Of a DNA stretch of 64,000 nucleotides, positions 27,818-37,769 are shown piece after piece; within the stretch, counting starts at the first letter, position 1; each line of letters starts with the position of its first letter. The DNA is taken from positions 868,001 through 932,000 of the forward strand of contig NZ_CP053381.1 of the NCBI RefSeq assembly GCF_017868775.1. The letters run 5' to 3'. A model generated the notes under the pieces. That model did not search any database. It was not told the origin of the DNA and worked only from the letters and a program-made list of their open reading frames with translations. A program made the translations under genes and the position numbers. This stretch comes from Billgrantia sulfidoxydans (GTDB lineage: Bacteria > Pseudomonadota > Gammaproteobacteria > Pseudomonadales > Halomonadaceae).

Positions 27818-27837
27818 CCACGAGCCACGAGCCACGA
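27817..27837 (+). repeat. Three copies of the heptamer GCCACGA after cls
   Basis: The first unit begins with the G of the cls TAG stop codon and three perfect units follow in register. Only GCTAAACTTCTGC separates it from the longer facing array of the UPF0149 gene. Confidence 0.93.
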
Positions 27838-27850
27838 GCTAAACTTCTGC

Positions 27851-27941
27851 CCGAAGCCCGAAGCCCGAAGCCCGAAGCCCGAAGCCCGAAGCCCGAAGCC
27901 CGAAGCCCGAAGCCCGAAGCCCGAAGCCCGAAGCCCGAAGC
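27851..27941 (-). repeat. Thirteen perfect copies of the heptamer GCTTCGG (minus strand) after the UPF0149 gene
   Basis: Read on the minus strand, the array starts nine bases after the TAA of the UPF0149 gene and has 13 perfect units, then GCAGAAGTTTAG. The unit is the same as that downstream of nadA (6378-6461), with its own gene again providing the sense direction. Unlike the other two loci there is no obvious T-tailed hairpin here. Confidence 0.97.
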
Positions 27942-27950
27942 CGGGAACGC

Positions 27951-28595
27951 TTACCGCTTGCCCTTGCCTCGGCCCGCGGGTTTCTTCTTGCGCGGCACCG
28001 GCTTGGGTGTCTCGGGCGGTACCCGATAGTGCAGGTAGAGGTCCAGCACCAGGTCGGGCAGCTGGGCGGCCAGCGACTCCAGGCGCGCGGTGTCCGCCGT
28101 CATGTCGGCCATGTCCGGCTCGTCGTCGAACAGGCCGGAGAGCGCCATGAACGGCAGCAGCAGGGTGGCGACCGTCTCCTCGTCCTGCTCGAACCAGGCG
28201 GCCTCGTCGAGGAACACCCCCTCCATGAAGCCGGCGCACCAGTCGCCGATGGGCGTCTCCTCCGGGACCGAGCCGTCCAGGGTGAGTTCGAAGGGCAGCT
28301 CGGGCAGGCCGCCCTGCTCCAGGGTGTCGATGGCGTTGCCGCGAAGTTTCTCCAGCAGGCCCAGTATCTCGCTGCGCTCGGCGTCGTCGGTAAAGCTCGG
28401 CTCGCCGTGGAACAGCTCGGCCACCCAGGCAGCGGCCTCGATCTCGCGTGGCGCCACGGCCAGGGCGACGAGAAAACCATGGGCCGAGATCAGGTCCAGA
28501 GCATCGGGATCGACGCGCTCGGAGTCGAGAAACTCATCGAGGCGCTCGAGTTCGTCGTCCTCGAGCAGGGGCTGGGGCAGGGGCGTATCGGACAT
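27951..28595 (-). CDS. UPF0149 (YecA/YgfB) family protein
   Basis: This 214-residue, very acidic, helical protein belongs to the UPF0149 family. Typical features are the N-terminal LLEDDELERLDEFLDSE and the pattern SAHGFLVALAVAP, followed by DWCAGFMEGVFLDEAAW and LPFMALSGLFDD. The last 20 residues are Lys/Pro/Gly-rich and basic. It lacks the C-terminal SEC-C zinc motif of YecA, so it is closer to YgfB-like members. YgfB acts in Pseudomonas beta-lactamase regulation, but I cannot assign that role here. Its TAA is followed by the heptamer array. Confidence 0.8.
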   Translation of the reverse strand: MSDTPLPQPLLEDDELERLDEFLDSERVDPDALDLISAHGFLVALAVAPREIEAAAWVAELFHGEPSFTDDAERSEILGLLEKLRGNAIDTLEQGGLPELPFELTLDGSVPEETPIGDWCAGFMEGVFLDEAAWFEQDEETVATLLLPFMALSGLFDDEPDMADMTADTARLESLAAQLPDLVLDLYLHYRVPPETPKPVPRKKKPAGRGKGKR

Positions 28596-28679
28596 CGGGC
28601 CTCTCGCATGGCATCGTGAAGGCGGAACGTGGCCGCGCTGGGCTGGACAGCGCCGTGGCGGGACGTCATTTTAGCACCC

Positions 28680-29249
28680 ATGAAACGACCTGCGCTCTCC
28701 GATCCCTGCCCCGAGTGGCTGGCAAGTCTCGACGATGCCGCGCTACACCACGCCCTGCTGGAGCGGGTGGAGGTGGCCTGGCAGCTGTGTCGCGACTACC
28801 ATCCCAGGCTGCCCCGGCCCGGGGTCTGGTGCGACCTGCGTGGCAAGTGCGCCGGCCAGGCCCACTACGGCCGTGGCGGGCTGCGCTTCAACCCGGTGCT
28901 GTACCGCGAGAACCGCCATGCCTTTCTCAGCGAGGTGGTGCCCCACGAGATGGCTCACTGGCTGGTCCGGCACCTGAGCGATGGTCATCGGGCCAAGCCC
29001 CACGGGCGCGAGTGGCGCACCGTGATGACACGGCTGTTCGGGCTCGAGCCGCGGGTGACCCATCGCTTCGATGTCGAACGCGCGAGCCCCACGCCTTATC
29101 GCTATCATTGTGGCTGCCAGGAGCACTTCTTCACTTCACGTCGTCACTCGCTGGCGCGCAATGGACGCCGCTACCGCTGTTTGTCGTGTGCTCAGACCTT
29201 GGTCTATCAGCCCTTTGTAGAGCATGGAAAAGTTACTACAAATGTATGA
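28680..29249 (+). CDS. sprT: SprT-family zinc metalloprotease-like protein
   Basis: This 189-residue SprT-like protein has the zinc motif HEMAHW (His89, Glu90, His93) and a C-terminal zinc-ribbon-like set of cysteines (CGC near residue 142 and CLSC near 167). Family members relate to Spartan proteases, but bacterial SprT function is poorly defined. I start at ATG 28680 (MKRPALSDPCPEW); the frame allows 17 more residues. The 3' end of the coding region contains a perfect 12-bp palindrome that matches the putative CrbR motif of the downstream acs promoter. Confidence 0.85.
   Translation: MKRPALSDPCPEWLASLDDAALHHALLERVEVAWQLCRDYHPRLPRPGVWCDLRGKCAGQAHYGRGGLRFNPVLYRENRHAFLSEVVPHEMAHWLVRHLSDGHRAKPHGREWRTVMTRLFGLEPRVTHRFDVERASPTPYRYHCGCQEHFFTSRRHSLARNGRRYRCLSCAQTLVYQPFVEHGKVTTNV
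29195..29207 (+). promoter_or_regulatory. Putative CrbR site, upstream acs copy (GACCTTGGTCTAT)
   Basis: The site is GAC-N4-GTC followed by TAT, and lies inside the perfect palindrome AGACCTTGGTCT within the last codons of sprT. Its centre is 76 bp upstream of the second copy at 29271. The same motif occurs four times at 49217-49322. Assignment to CrbR is inferred from co-occurrence with the CrbS/CrbR genes and the acs target. Confidence 0.45.
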
Positions 29250-29270
29250 TTCATAAAGAAAAAATCGTGA

Positions 29271-29310
29271 TACCAAGGTCTAAGAGTTAGGCCCGCTTCG
29301 ACGGTATATG
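29271..29310 (+). promoter_or_regulatory. acs promoter: putative CrbR site plus -10 element
   Basis: TACCAAGGTCTAA (29271-29283) matches the GAC-N4-GTCTA motif with one change in the left half. A -10-like TATATG lies at 29305-29310, its centre 32 bp from the centre of the site, so the site would sit at about -41.5. No -35 hexamer is present at the right distance, which is typical of an activator-dependent promoter. The leader to ATG 29401 is about 85 bases. Confidence 0.55.
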
Positions 29311-29400
29311 CTGAAGGGCGAATCTGATGCCGGCGCAATCCATAACAAGGCAGCCGGTAACATCCACCGAGAGGGTGCATCTCCTGGAAGAGGCTAGCCA

Positions 29401-31347
<1,947 letters not shown>

Positions 31348-31380
31348 TTTGTCCAGCGTCCCATTGCTAGAAACGACCTC

Positions 31381-31403
31381 GCCGGCCTTCGGGCCGGCTT
31401 TTT
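31381..31403 (+). terminator. Terminator after acs
   Basis: GCCGGCC (31381-31387) and GGCCGGC (31392-31398) close a TTCG tetraloop and run directly into five T. This is a classic intrinsic terminator for acs. On the minus strand it lies just after the ku gene but lacks a T-tract there. Confidence 0.92.
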
Positions 31404-31407
31404 CGTC

Positions 31408-32610
31408 TCAGCCTGCGCTGGCGATGGCCTTGGCCAGCTCGGCCTTGCTCATGCGGCTGCGGCCGGGCACGTCGAGCTGCTGGGCGCGCTCGTAGAGCTC
31501 GTCGCGGGAGAGGCTTTCCAACTCGGCCAGCTCGGCGGGCCGACGCTTGCCGCGTGGTGCCGCCTTGCCGTCGCTCTCTCCGGCGGCCCTCTTGCCCGCG
31601 CCGCGCTGGCCTGAGGGGCGCTTCTTGGTCTCGCTGCGCTTGGCCGCCGGCTTGCCGCGCCCATCCGGCTGGCCCTTGCCGGTGTCTTCGCGCCTATCCT
31701 GGCCGGGCGGGCGCCCTTCGGCGAGGCTCTGCTTGAGCACCTGCATCAGGTCGATCACTTCGCCGCCCTGTTCCGGCTCGACATCGGGCGCGTCCTCCTC
31801 GCCCAGGGCGATCACGTCCTCGCCGCGCTCGAGCTTCTCTTCGGCACGCGCGACGATGCGCTGGCTCTGCCGGTCCTGTAGCGCTTCGCGTTCGAGATCC
31901 TCCTCGCTCAGTGCCTCGATGGCCTGTTGCATCGCCTTCACTCTGCTCTTGTCGACCTTGGAAGGCTCGGGCAGGTCGATGTCGTCCGGGGTGCGCAGCT
32001 CTTCGGCGAAGCGCAGCGTCTCGGCGCGCAGGATGCCTTTCTCGGCAATGATCGCCACCAGATACTCCTTGCCGCGCATGACGAAGGTGGCGATACCGGC
32101 GCGCCCGGTGGCCTCCATGCTTTGCGCCAGCAGACGGTAGGCCTTGGTCACGCCCTTGTCGGGGGTCATGAAATAGGCGCGTTCGAAGTACATCGGGTCG
32201 ATCTCGTCGAGGCCGACGAAGCGCTTGAGATCGATCTCCTGGGACTTCTCCGGCGCCAGCGAATCGAGCTCGCGATCCTCCACCACCACGAATTCGTTCT
32301 TCTCGACCTCGTAGCCGCGGATCAGCTCGTCGTAGTCGAGCACGCGCTCCTCCTTCTCGCAGAAGTAGCGCCGCGCCAGCGGTGTGCCGTCGCGGTCGAC
32401 CATGCGCAGCGACACCGGCTTGGGGCGGTTGGCCGGGTAGAGGTTGACCGGCAGGCTGACCAGACCGAAGGTGATGGTGCCCGACCACAGCGGGCGCGGG
32501 CCGCTGGCGTGGAAGCGTTTGTTCTCCTCGCCCTGGGCCGATTCGTCCTTTTCCTTCGTGCGGCGCTTGTCCTTCGGCGTGGGCTTGGTTTTCGATTTCG
32601 GGCTAGGCAC
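31408..32610 (-). CDS. Ku protein with basic linker and C-terminal SAP-like domain (second Ku)
   Basis: Bacterial Ku binds DNA ends in non-homologous end joining and recruits LigD. The 400-residue protein has the Ku core at about residues 35-290 (LWSGTITFGLVSLPVNLYPA, FMTPDKGVTKAYRLLAQSM). A Lys/Arg/Gly-rich linker (about 300-360) follows. The C-terminal 37 residues (ELESLSRDELYERAQQLDVP, MSKAELAKAIASAG) resemble a SAP or Rho-N DNA-binding module. The start is GTG 32610, overlapping the end of the other ku gene by eight bases. It is the last gene of the ligD operon. Confidence 0.9.
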   Translation of the reverse strand: MPSPKSKTKPTPKDKRRTKEKDESAQGEENKRFHASGPRPLWSGTITFGLVSLPVNLYPANRPKPVSLRMVDRDGTPLARRYFCEKEERVLDYDELIRGYEVEKNEFVVVEDRELDSLAPEKSQEIDLKRFVGLDEIDPMYFERAYFMTPDKGVTKAYRLLAQSMEATGRAGIATFVMRGKEYLVAIIAEKGILRAETLRFAEELRTPDDIDLPEPSKVDKSRVKAMQQAIEALSEEDLEREALQDRQSQRIVARAEEKLERGEDVIALGEEDAPDVEPEQGGEVIDLMQVLKQSLAEGRPPGQDRREDTGKGQPDGRGKPAAKRSETKKRPSGQRGAGKRAAGESDGKAAPRGKRRPAELAELESLSRDELYERAQQLDVPGRSRMSKAELAKAIASAG

Positions 32611-33382
32611 GCTTGCGCTCCTTCTTGAGGCTGGCCTCGAGCGCCTTGGAGAGATCGTCGGAAGCTTCGCGCCGGCGAATCGGGGTGACCTTGACGCGCT
32701 TGCCGCGCCGCTTGGCCTCGATCAGCTCCAGCACCCGCTCGCGATACTCGTCGTGGTATGCCTCGGGGTCGAACTCCGCCTCCAGCATGCCGATCAGCTG
32801 GCGTGCCATGTCGAGTTCCTTGGCGTCGAGTGCCTTGCCCTTGGGGGGCTCCAGTGCGTCGACCGGTACCACCTGCTCCTCGTGGCGCAGCGACATCAGC
32901 ATCGGTACGCCGCGATGCAGACGCAGGGCGCCGACATAGCTCTTCTTGCGCATGACCCAGCGTGCCAGGCCCTCCTTGCCGCTGTTGCCCAGCGCCTCGG
33001 CCAGGGCGAAATAGAGCGACTCGCTGCCATCCGGGCCGAGGAAGTAGGGCCGGTCGTACCAGCGGTGGTCGATCACCTGCGGCGGCATGAAGCGGATCAC
33101 CTCGATATCGCGGCCCGAGTCCGGCTCCAGCGCCTCGAGTTCCTGCTTGTCGAACACCACCAGGCTGCCCTCGTCGGTGCGATAGGCGCGGCGGGTCTCG
33201 GCGTGAGGCACGATCTCCTCGGTGTCGGGATTGACCATGGCCTGCTTGACCGGTGAGCGGTCCTTCTCGTGCAGCAGACGGAAGTGCACGCTGCGATCCT
33301 GCACCGCGGAGTAGAGCTTGACCGGTACCTCCACGTCACCGAAGCGGATCACGCCTTTCCACATCGCCCGTGCCGCCATCAT
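32603..33382 (-). CDS. Ku protein, core-type (first Ku)
   Basis: This 259-residue Ku homologue contains little beyond the core domain: MWKGVIRFGDVEVPVKLYSA at the start, VIDHRWYDRPYFLGPDG and ARWVMRKKSYVGAL in the middle, and a short basic tail (KALEASLKKERKRA). It starts in a four-base overlap with the stop of the small cysteine-rich gene. Its stop overlaps the start of the longer Ku. Two adjacent ku genes of unlike size suggest a heterodimer or division of labour, as proposed for bacteria with several Ku proteins. Confidence 0.9.
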   Translation of the reverse strand: MMAARAMWKGVIRFGDVEVPVKLYSAVQDRSVHFRLLHEKDRSPVKQAMVNPDTEEIVPHAETRRAYRTDEGSLVVFDKQELEALEPDSGRDIEVIRFMPPQVIDHRWYDRPYFLGPDGSESLYFALAEALGNSGKEGLARWVMRKKSYVGALRLHRGVPMLMSLRHEEQVVPVDALEPPKGKALDAKELDMARQLIGMLEAEFDPEAYHDEYRERVLELIEAKRRGKRVKVTPIRRREASDDLSKALEASLKKERKRA

Positions 33383-33582
33383 CGCTTCTCCTTCTGGTAG
33401 GCATCTTCCTCATGACATTCGGGGCACAGCGTCTCGCGGCTCTCGTAGCGTGTCTCGACGCAGACCGGACAGATCGGCCGGTCGCAGTAGATGCAGTGGT
33501 AACCCGCCTCATAGTGAAAGGTGCGCAGGCAGAACTGACAGGTCTCGGGGCCGGACTCCATCCACCACGGCGCATCGCTCAT
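33379..33582 (-). CDS. Small cysteine-rich, probably zinc-binding protein in the NHEJ operon
   Basis: This 67-residue protein has CxxC-type pairs CQFC, CIYC, CPVC and CPEC plus two histidines, consistent with two zinc-ribbon-like sites. I do not recognise a named family. It lies between ligD and the first ku. An ideal ribosome-binding site GGAGGAAC stands 4 bases before its ATG, and its stop overlaps the ku ATG (ATGA), so it is translated as part of the operon. The context suggests an accessory role in DNA-end processing, but this is only inference. It could be a general metal or redox protein. Confidence 0.8.
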   Translation of the reverse strand: MSDAPWWMESGPETCQFCLRTFHYEAGYHCIYCDRPICPVCVETRYESRETLCPECHEEDAYQKEKR

Positions 33583-33614
33583 CTCGTTCCTCCGGGTCGT
33601 GATCCAGGCCGTCG

Positions 33615-36176
33615 TCACTTCACGCCCACGGCCTTGAGCAACTGGGTATCCAGCGGGCGCGCCGCCTCGTCGAACCCCGCCCAGGGGTCCTCGCCCAGCG
33701 CCGAGAGCCGCCGCCGCAGGTTCCCGACGTTGTAGCGGTCGGCGCGTAGCGCGGCGTTGAGCTCGTCCCAGCGGATCGGTACCGCCACCGGGGCGTTCCT
33801 GCGTGCGCGCACGGTATAAGAGGCCACCGCCGTGGCGCCGCGGCCGTTGCGCAGGTAGTCGATGAAAATACGCCCTTCGCGCTTGGCCTTGGACATGTTG
33901 GTGGTCAGCCGCTTGGGGTCGTCCTTGGCATGCGCTTCGGCCACTCCCTTGGCGAAGGCCTTGGCTTGCTCCCACTCGGCGCTGGGTTCGAGCGGCACCA
34001 CCAGGTGCAAGCCCTTGCCGCCGGTGGTGCGCAGGAAGGGCGTCAGCCCCAGCGACTCGAGGCGCTCCCGCAGGGTGCCGGCGACGCGCAGGATCTCCTT
34101 CCAGGCGACGCCTTCGTCGGGGTCGAGGTCGAATACCAGCCCGTCGGGCTGTTCCAGGTGATCGATGCGGCTGCCCCAGGGGTGGATCTCCAGCGCACCG
34201 GCCTGCACCAGGCCGATCAGGTCGGCGGCCGTTTCGACGTAGACGTACTCGGCGCTGCCCTGCTTTTCGGGCACGTCGAGACGCGGCACGCTGGCGGGAA
34301 TGGCGCGGCGCGGGTGCTTCTGGAAGAAGCATTCGTCGTTGCGCCCTTGGGGGCAGCGCACCAATGACAGCGGCCGGCGGGCCAGGTGGGGCAGCACCCA
34401 CTCGTGGATCTGCTCGTAGAAACGCGCCAGGTCGAGCTTGGTCAGGCCCTGCTCGGGAAACAGCACCCGCTCGGGGTGGGTGAGGCGTACGCCGAGCAGT
34501 GAGGTCTCGTCCCTGCGCTTGCGGGTGGCTGGCTTGCCCAGGCTGTCGTGCTCTTCCGGCGTGCCTTCGGTGGCCATCTCCTTGGTCGGGGTCATGCGGA
34601 TCTCCTCCGGGTTGCGATCCTCGCGCAGGCCGCGAAAGGCCGGGTGGCGCAGGCGGCCGTCGCGGGTGCGTTCGGTGAACTCCACCTCGATCACCAGTTC
34701 GGGGCGTACCCAGTGCACCGAGCGACCGTCCGGCACGCTGCCGTGGAAGGGCGAACGCTTCACCTCGAGTGCCTGCAGGGTGGCGCTCAGCCGCTCCAGC
34801 AGGCGGTTGTTGAAGCCGGTGCCGACGCGGCCGGCGTAGACCAGTCCCTGCCTGCCGTAGGCGCCCATCAGCAGTGAGCCGAAGCCGCTGCGCGAGCCGC
34901 CGGGGTCGGTATAGCCGCCGACGACGAACTCCTCGTGGCTGACGCACTTGACCTTCAACCAGTCGCGGCTGCGCTTCTGCTGGTAGCGGCTGTCGGCGCG
35001 CTTGCAGATGATGCCCTCGAGACCCATCTGACAGGCGCGTTCGTGGAAGGCCCTGCCGTGGGTCTCGAGATGGTCGGAGTAGCGAATCGTGCCGTTTTCC
35101 ATGTCGGCGGCGTCGAGCAGTGCCGCCAGGGTGCGCTTGCGCTCGAGCAGCGGCACGCCGGCCAGGTCGTAGCCTGACAGATAGGGCAGGTCGAACACCT
35201 GATAGACCAGGGCAGCGGTGCGGCCGCTGGACAGCGCCTCCTGCAGGTCGCCGAAGCGGCTGACCCCGTCCTTGCCCATGGCCACCACCTCGCCGTCGAG
35301 CAGCGCCGAATCCACCGGCAGCGGCTCGAGCACCCGGGCGATCTCGGGGAAGCGGTGGGTCCAGTCCTTGCCGTTGCGGGTGATCAGGCGCACCTCGCCC
35401 TGGTCGATACGCGCGAGCAGACGATAGCCGTCGAGCTTGATCTCGTGGATCCACTCGCCCTGAGCCGGCACCTCGCGGGCCAGGGTGGCAAGCTGCGGTT
35501 TCACCTCGCGCGGCAGCTTCGCCCGCCGGGCACCGTCGAGGCCGCTGGGGTCGGGTGGGGCAAGCGTGGCCTCACCCGCATCGTCGGACGAACCCCAGGT
35601 GTTATCGCGATCCTCGGCGATCTCGCGCATGCTGCGCCCGCTGGCGACGCTCGCGTCAAGTTCCACCGTGAGCGAATCCTCCATGCGCGCCTTGTCGTCG
35701 TGGCGCTTGATCATCAGCCAGTTGCGCCCGTGCTTGTCCTGGCGCTTGCCGCTCATGCGGGTCAGCGTCCAACTGCCCTTGAGCCGCTCACCGTCCAGTT
35801 CGATGTCGATTCGATCCGGCTTGGGCTTGCCCTTGAGCTGCCAGGTGCCGCGGTCCCATAGCATAACGGTGCCGCCGCCGTAGGCCTTCTGGGGGATGAC
35901 CCCCTCGAACTCGCCATACTCCAGCGGGTGGTCCTCCACCTCGACGGCCAGGCGCTTCTCGCCGGGCTCGAGGCTCGGCCCCTTGGGCAGGGCCCAGCTC
36001 CTGAGCACGCCCTCCTGCTCCAGGCGCAGGTCGAAGTGGTCGTGGCTCGCCGCATGCTTGTGCATCACGTAGAGATTGCCCGCGGCGGCTTCGCTTCGCG
36101 CCTCGCCGGCGGGCTCGCGCGTCCGCGTGAAGTCGCGCTTGCGGCGGTACTCCTCGAGTCGTTCCATCGGCTCCAT
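33615..36176 (-). CDS. ligD: Multifunctional ATP-dependent DNA ligase LigD (PE-LIG-POL order)
   Basis: LigD processes and seals broken ends in bacterial NHEJ. The 853-residue protein has the three domains in the Pseudomonas order. A 3'-phosphoesterase (about 36-155, with the HKHAASHDHFDLRLE metal site) comes first. The ATP ligase (about 225-530) carries the adenylation motif KLDG at 247-250. A primase/polymerase of the archaeo-eukaryotic type (about 570-850) has FDLDPDEGVAW and RTTGGKGLHLVVPL. I start at ATG 36176 (MEPMERLEEYRRKRDF); a TTG at 36200 or an ATG at 36167 are alternatives. It heads the operon ligD-small protein-ku-ku. Confidence 0.95.
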   Translation of the reverse strand: MEPMERLEEYRRKRDFTRTREPAGEARSEAAAGNLYVMHKHAASHDHFDLRLEQEGVLRSWALPKGPSLEPGEKRLAVEVEDHPLEYGEFEGVIPQKAYGGGTVMLWDRGTWQLKGKPKPDRIDIELDGERLKGSWTLTRMSGKRQDKHGRNWLMIKRHDDKARMEDSLTVELDASVASGRSMREIAEDRDNTWGSSDDAGEATLAPPDPSGLDGARRAKLPREVKPQLATLAREVPAQGEWIHEIKLDGYRLLARIDQGEVRLITRNGKDWTHRFPEIARVLEPLPVDSALLDGEVVAMGKDGVSRFGDLQEALSSGRTAALVYQVFDLPYLSGYDLAGVPLLERKRTLAALLDAADMENGTIRYSDHLETHGRAFHERACQMGLEGIICKRADSRYQQKRSRDWLKVKCVSHEEFVVGGYTDPGGSRSGFGSLLMGAYGRQGLVYAGRVGTGFNNRLLERLSATLQALEVKRSPFHGSVPDGRSVHWVRPELVIEVEFTERTRDGRLRHPAFRGLREDRNPEEIRMTPTKEMATEGTPEEHDSLGKPATRKRRDETSLLGVRLTHPERVLFPEQGLTKLDLARFYEQIHEWVLPHLARRPLSLVRCPQGRNDECFFQKHPRRAIPASVPRLDVPEKQGSAEYVYVETAADLIGLVQAGALEIHPWGSRIDHLEQPDGLVFDLDPDEGVAWKEILRVAGTLRERLESLGLTPFLRTTGGKGLHLVVPLEPSAEWEQAKAFAKGVAEAHAKDDPKRLTTNMSKAKREGRIFIDYLRNGRGATAVASYTVRARRNAPVAVPIRWDELNAALRADRYNVGNLRRRLSALGEDPWAGFDEAARPLDTQLLKAVGVK

Positions 36177-36462
36177 CCTTGGCCGCTGACGCTCAGGCAA
36201 AAGGCCTCGCCTCTCAGCCTAGCCCCGCTTGGCGCGGGGGCCAAATCCGTGGCACGCCGCCGCGGCGTTTCCCGGTCTCACCGGCCCGATTCGCCAGCAA
36301 GTCATTGGCCTTTGCGTGCCGTTTTGTTTCCCGGGGTTTGGAAGGGTAAAGAATCGTCTTCCTCATGGAACCTTGGGCGGCGGCTACTTATCTTGAGAAG
36401 TGTATGGAACACAGGAAAGCCACTGACTGGCTCTCCCTCGCAACTGTCATGGAGATAGACGG

Positions 36463-37752
36463 ATGAAGCGGAATATCTTTGTCGTGGCGCTGGAAGACCA
36501 GCAGCGCCAGGAGCTGGAAACTCTACGGCATTCGGAAAAGGTCAAGGTGCACAGCCTGTTGTCGGTCAAGGAGGCTGTCGAGTCGCCCAACTTTTCGTTC
36601 AATGCCCTGTTGGATGAGGCACGTAGCAAGCTCGAGTCGTTTTATGGCTCCGTAGACGCCATTGTGGCCCAGTGGGACTTTCCCACGAGTGTGATGGTCC
36701 CGATCCTGTGCCGGGAGTACGACATCCCCTCGCCTTCGGTGGAGAGCGTGCTCAAGTGCGAACACAAGTACTGGAGCCGGCTCGAGCAGCAGAAGGTCGT
36801 TCCCGAAGTGGTACCGGAATTTTGTGGCGTCGATCCGTTCGCGGAGGACCCGCTCTCTCAGGTCTCTCTGAAGTACCCGTTCTGGATCAAGCCGGTCAAG
36901 GCGTTCTCCTCGCACCTGGGGTTCAAGATCGAGAACGACGAGCAGTTTCATGCAGCCATCAAGGAGATTCGCGAAGGCATCCGTCAGCTGGGCGACCCCT
37001 TCAACGAGGCGCTGAATCATGCCGAGTTGCCCCCGGAAATCCAGCACATGGACGGCAATTCCTGTATCGCCGAGCAACTCGTCGCAGGCGTGCAGGGCGC
37101 TCCGGAGGGGACCGTTTATCGCGGTGAATTCAACGTGCACGGCATCATTTCCCAGCCCAGCACGGAGATGAGCGATGCGCCTTACGACCGTATCGAATAC
37201 CCCAGCCACCTGCCGGAGCCCGTCCACCGTCAGATGATCGAGGTCTCCAGGAAGTTTCTCGAGCATATCGGCTACGACAATGGCTGCTTCAACGCCGAGT
37301 TCCTCTGGGATGAGTCGCAAGACAAGCTGTGGCTGATCGAGGTCAACACGCGTATCTCCCAGTCCCACAGCGAGATATTCATCATGGTCGACGGCATGTC
37401 GAACCATGAGGTGGCCGTCGATATCGCGCTGGGTGAGCGGCCCTCCCTGGCCAACCGCCTGGGCGAGCATGCCGTCGCCGCCAAGTGCTTCATCCCCTAC
37501 AAGCACGAGGATGGTATCGTCCGGCGAGTTCCGAGCCGTGAGGAGATCGAGGCGCTTGCCGATCGCTTTCCCGGGACCAAGGTGCGGATCGATGTGCAGC
37601 CGGGCGATCGATTGGGCGAGCTGATGCACCAGGACAGCTTTAGCTACCGCCTGGGAACCCTCTATGTTGCGGGTGAGGATCACGAACAGGTCGATCAGCG
37701 CTACAAGGCTTGCCTGGAGGCGCTCCAGTTCGAGATCGAACCCATTCAATGA
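36463..37752 (+). CDS. ATP-grasp domain carboxylate-amine ligase of unknown substrate
   Basis: This is a 429-residue ATP-grasp protein. The ATP-binding lysines are expected in YPFWIKPVKAFSSHLG and the metal-binding Glu/Asn in LWLIEVNTRISQSHSE (about residues 285-305). The N-terminal 100 residues form the pre-ATP-grasp domain with VDAIVAQWDFPTS. Relatives include amino-acid ligases and carbamoyl-phosphate-synthase-like enzymes, which join a carboxylate to an amine via an acyl phosphate. The GC content is lower than in neighbouring genes. It is followed after 17 bases by a CocE/NonD-type hydrolase, so the two products probably work on related amide or ester compounds. The substrate cannot be inferred. 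Confidence 0.8.
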   Translation: MKRNIFVVALEDQQRQELETLRHSEKVKVHSLLSVKEAVESPNFSFNALLDEARSKLESFYGSVDAIVAQWDFPTSVMVPILCREYDIPSPSVESVLKCEHKYWSRLEQQKVVPEVVPEFCGVDPFAEDPLSQVSLKYPFWIKPVKAFSSHLGFKIENDEQFHAAIKEIREGIRQLGDPFNEALNHAELPPEIQHMDGNSCIAEQLVAGVQGAPEGTVYRGEFNVHGIISQPSTEMSDAPYDRIEYPSHLPEPVHRQMIEVSRKFLEHIGYDNGCFNAEFLWDESQDKLWLIEVNTRISQSHSEIFIMVDGMSNHEVAVDIALGERPSLANRLGEHAVAAKCFIPYKHEDGIVRRVPSREEIEALADRFPGTKVRIDVQPGDRLGELMHQDSFSYRLGTLYVAGEDHEQVDQRYKACLEALQFEIEPIQ

Positions 37753-37769
37753 ACCCGAAAGGAGGAACC

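Noticed and set aside
26573..27835. Extension of plsB by about 420 codons at its N-terminus
   Set aside because: The extra part lies opposite the complete cls gene, and the PlsB family begins at the ATG at 26572.
27818..28029. Open frames through the heptamer arrays giving repeated peptides such as PEARSPK
   Set aside because: A 7-bp unit read in triplets automatically gives a 7-residue repeat in open frames; there is no start signal and the frames run over real gene ends.
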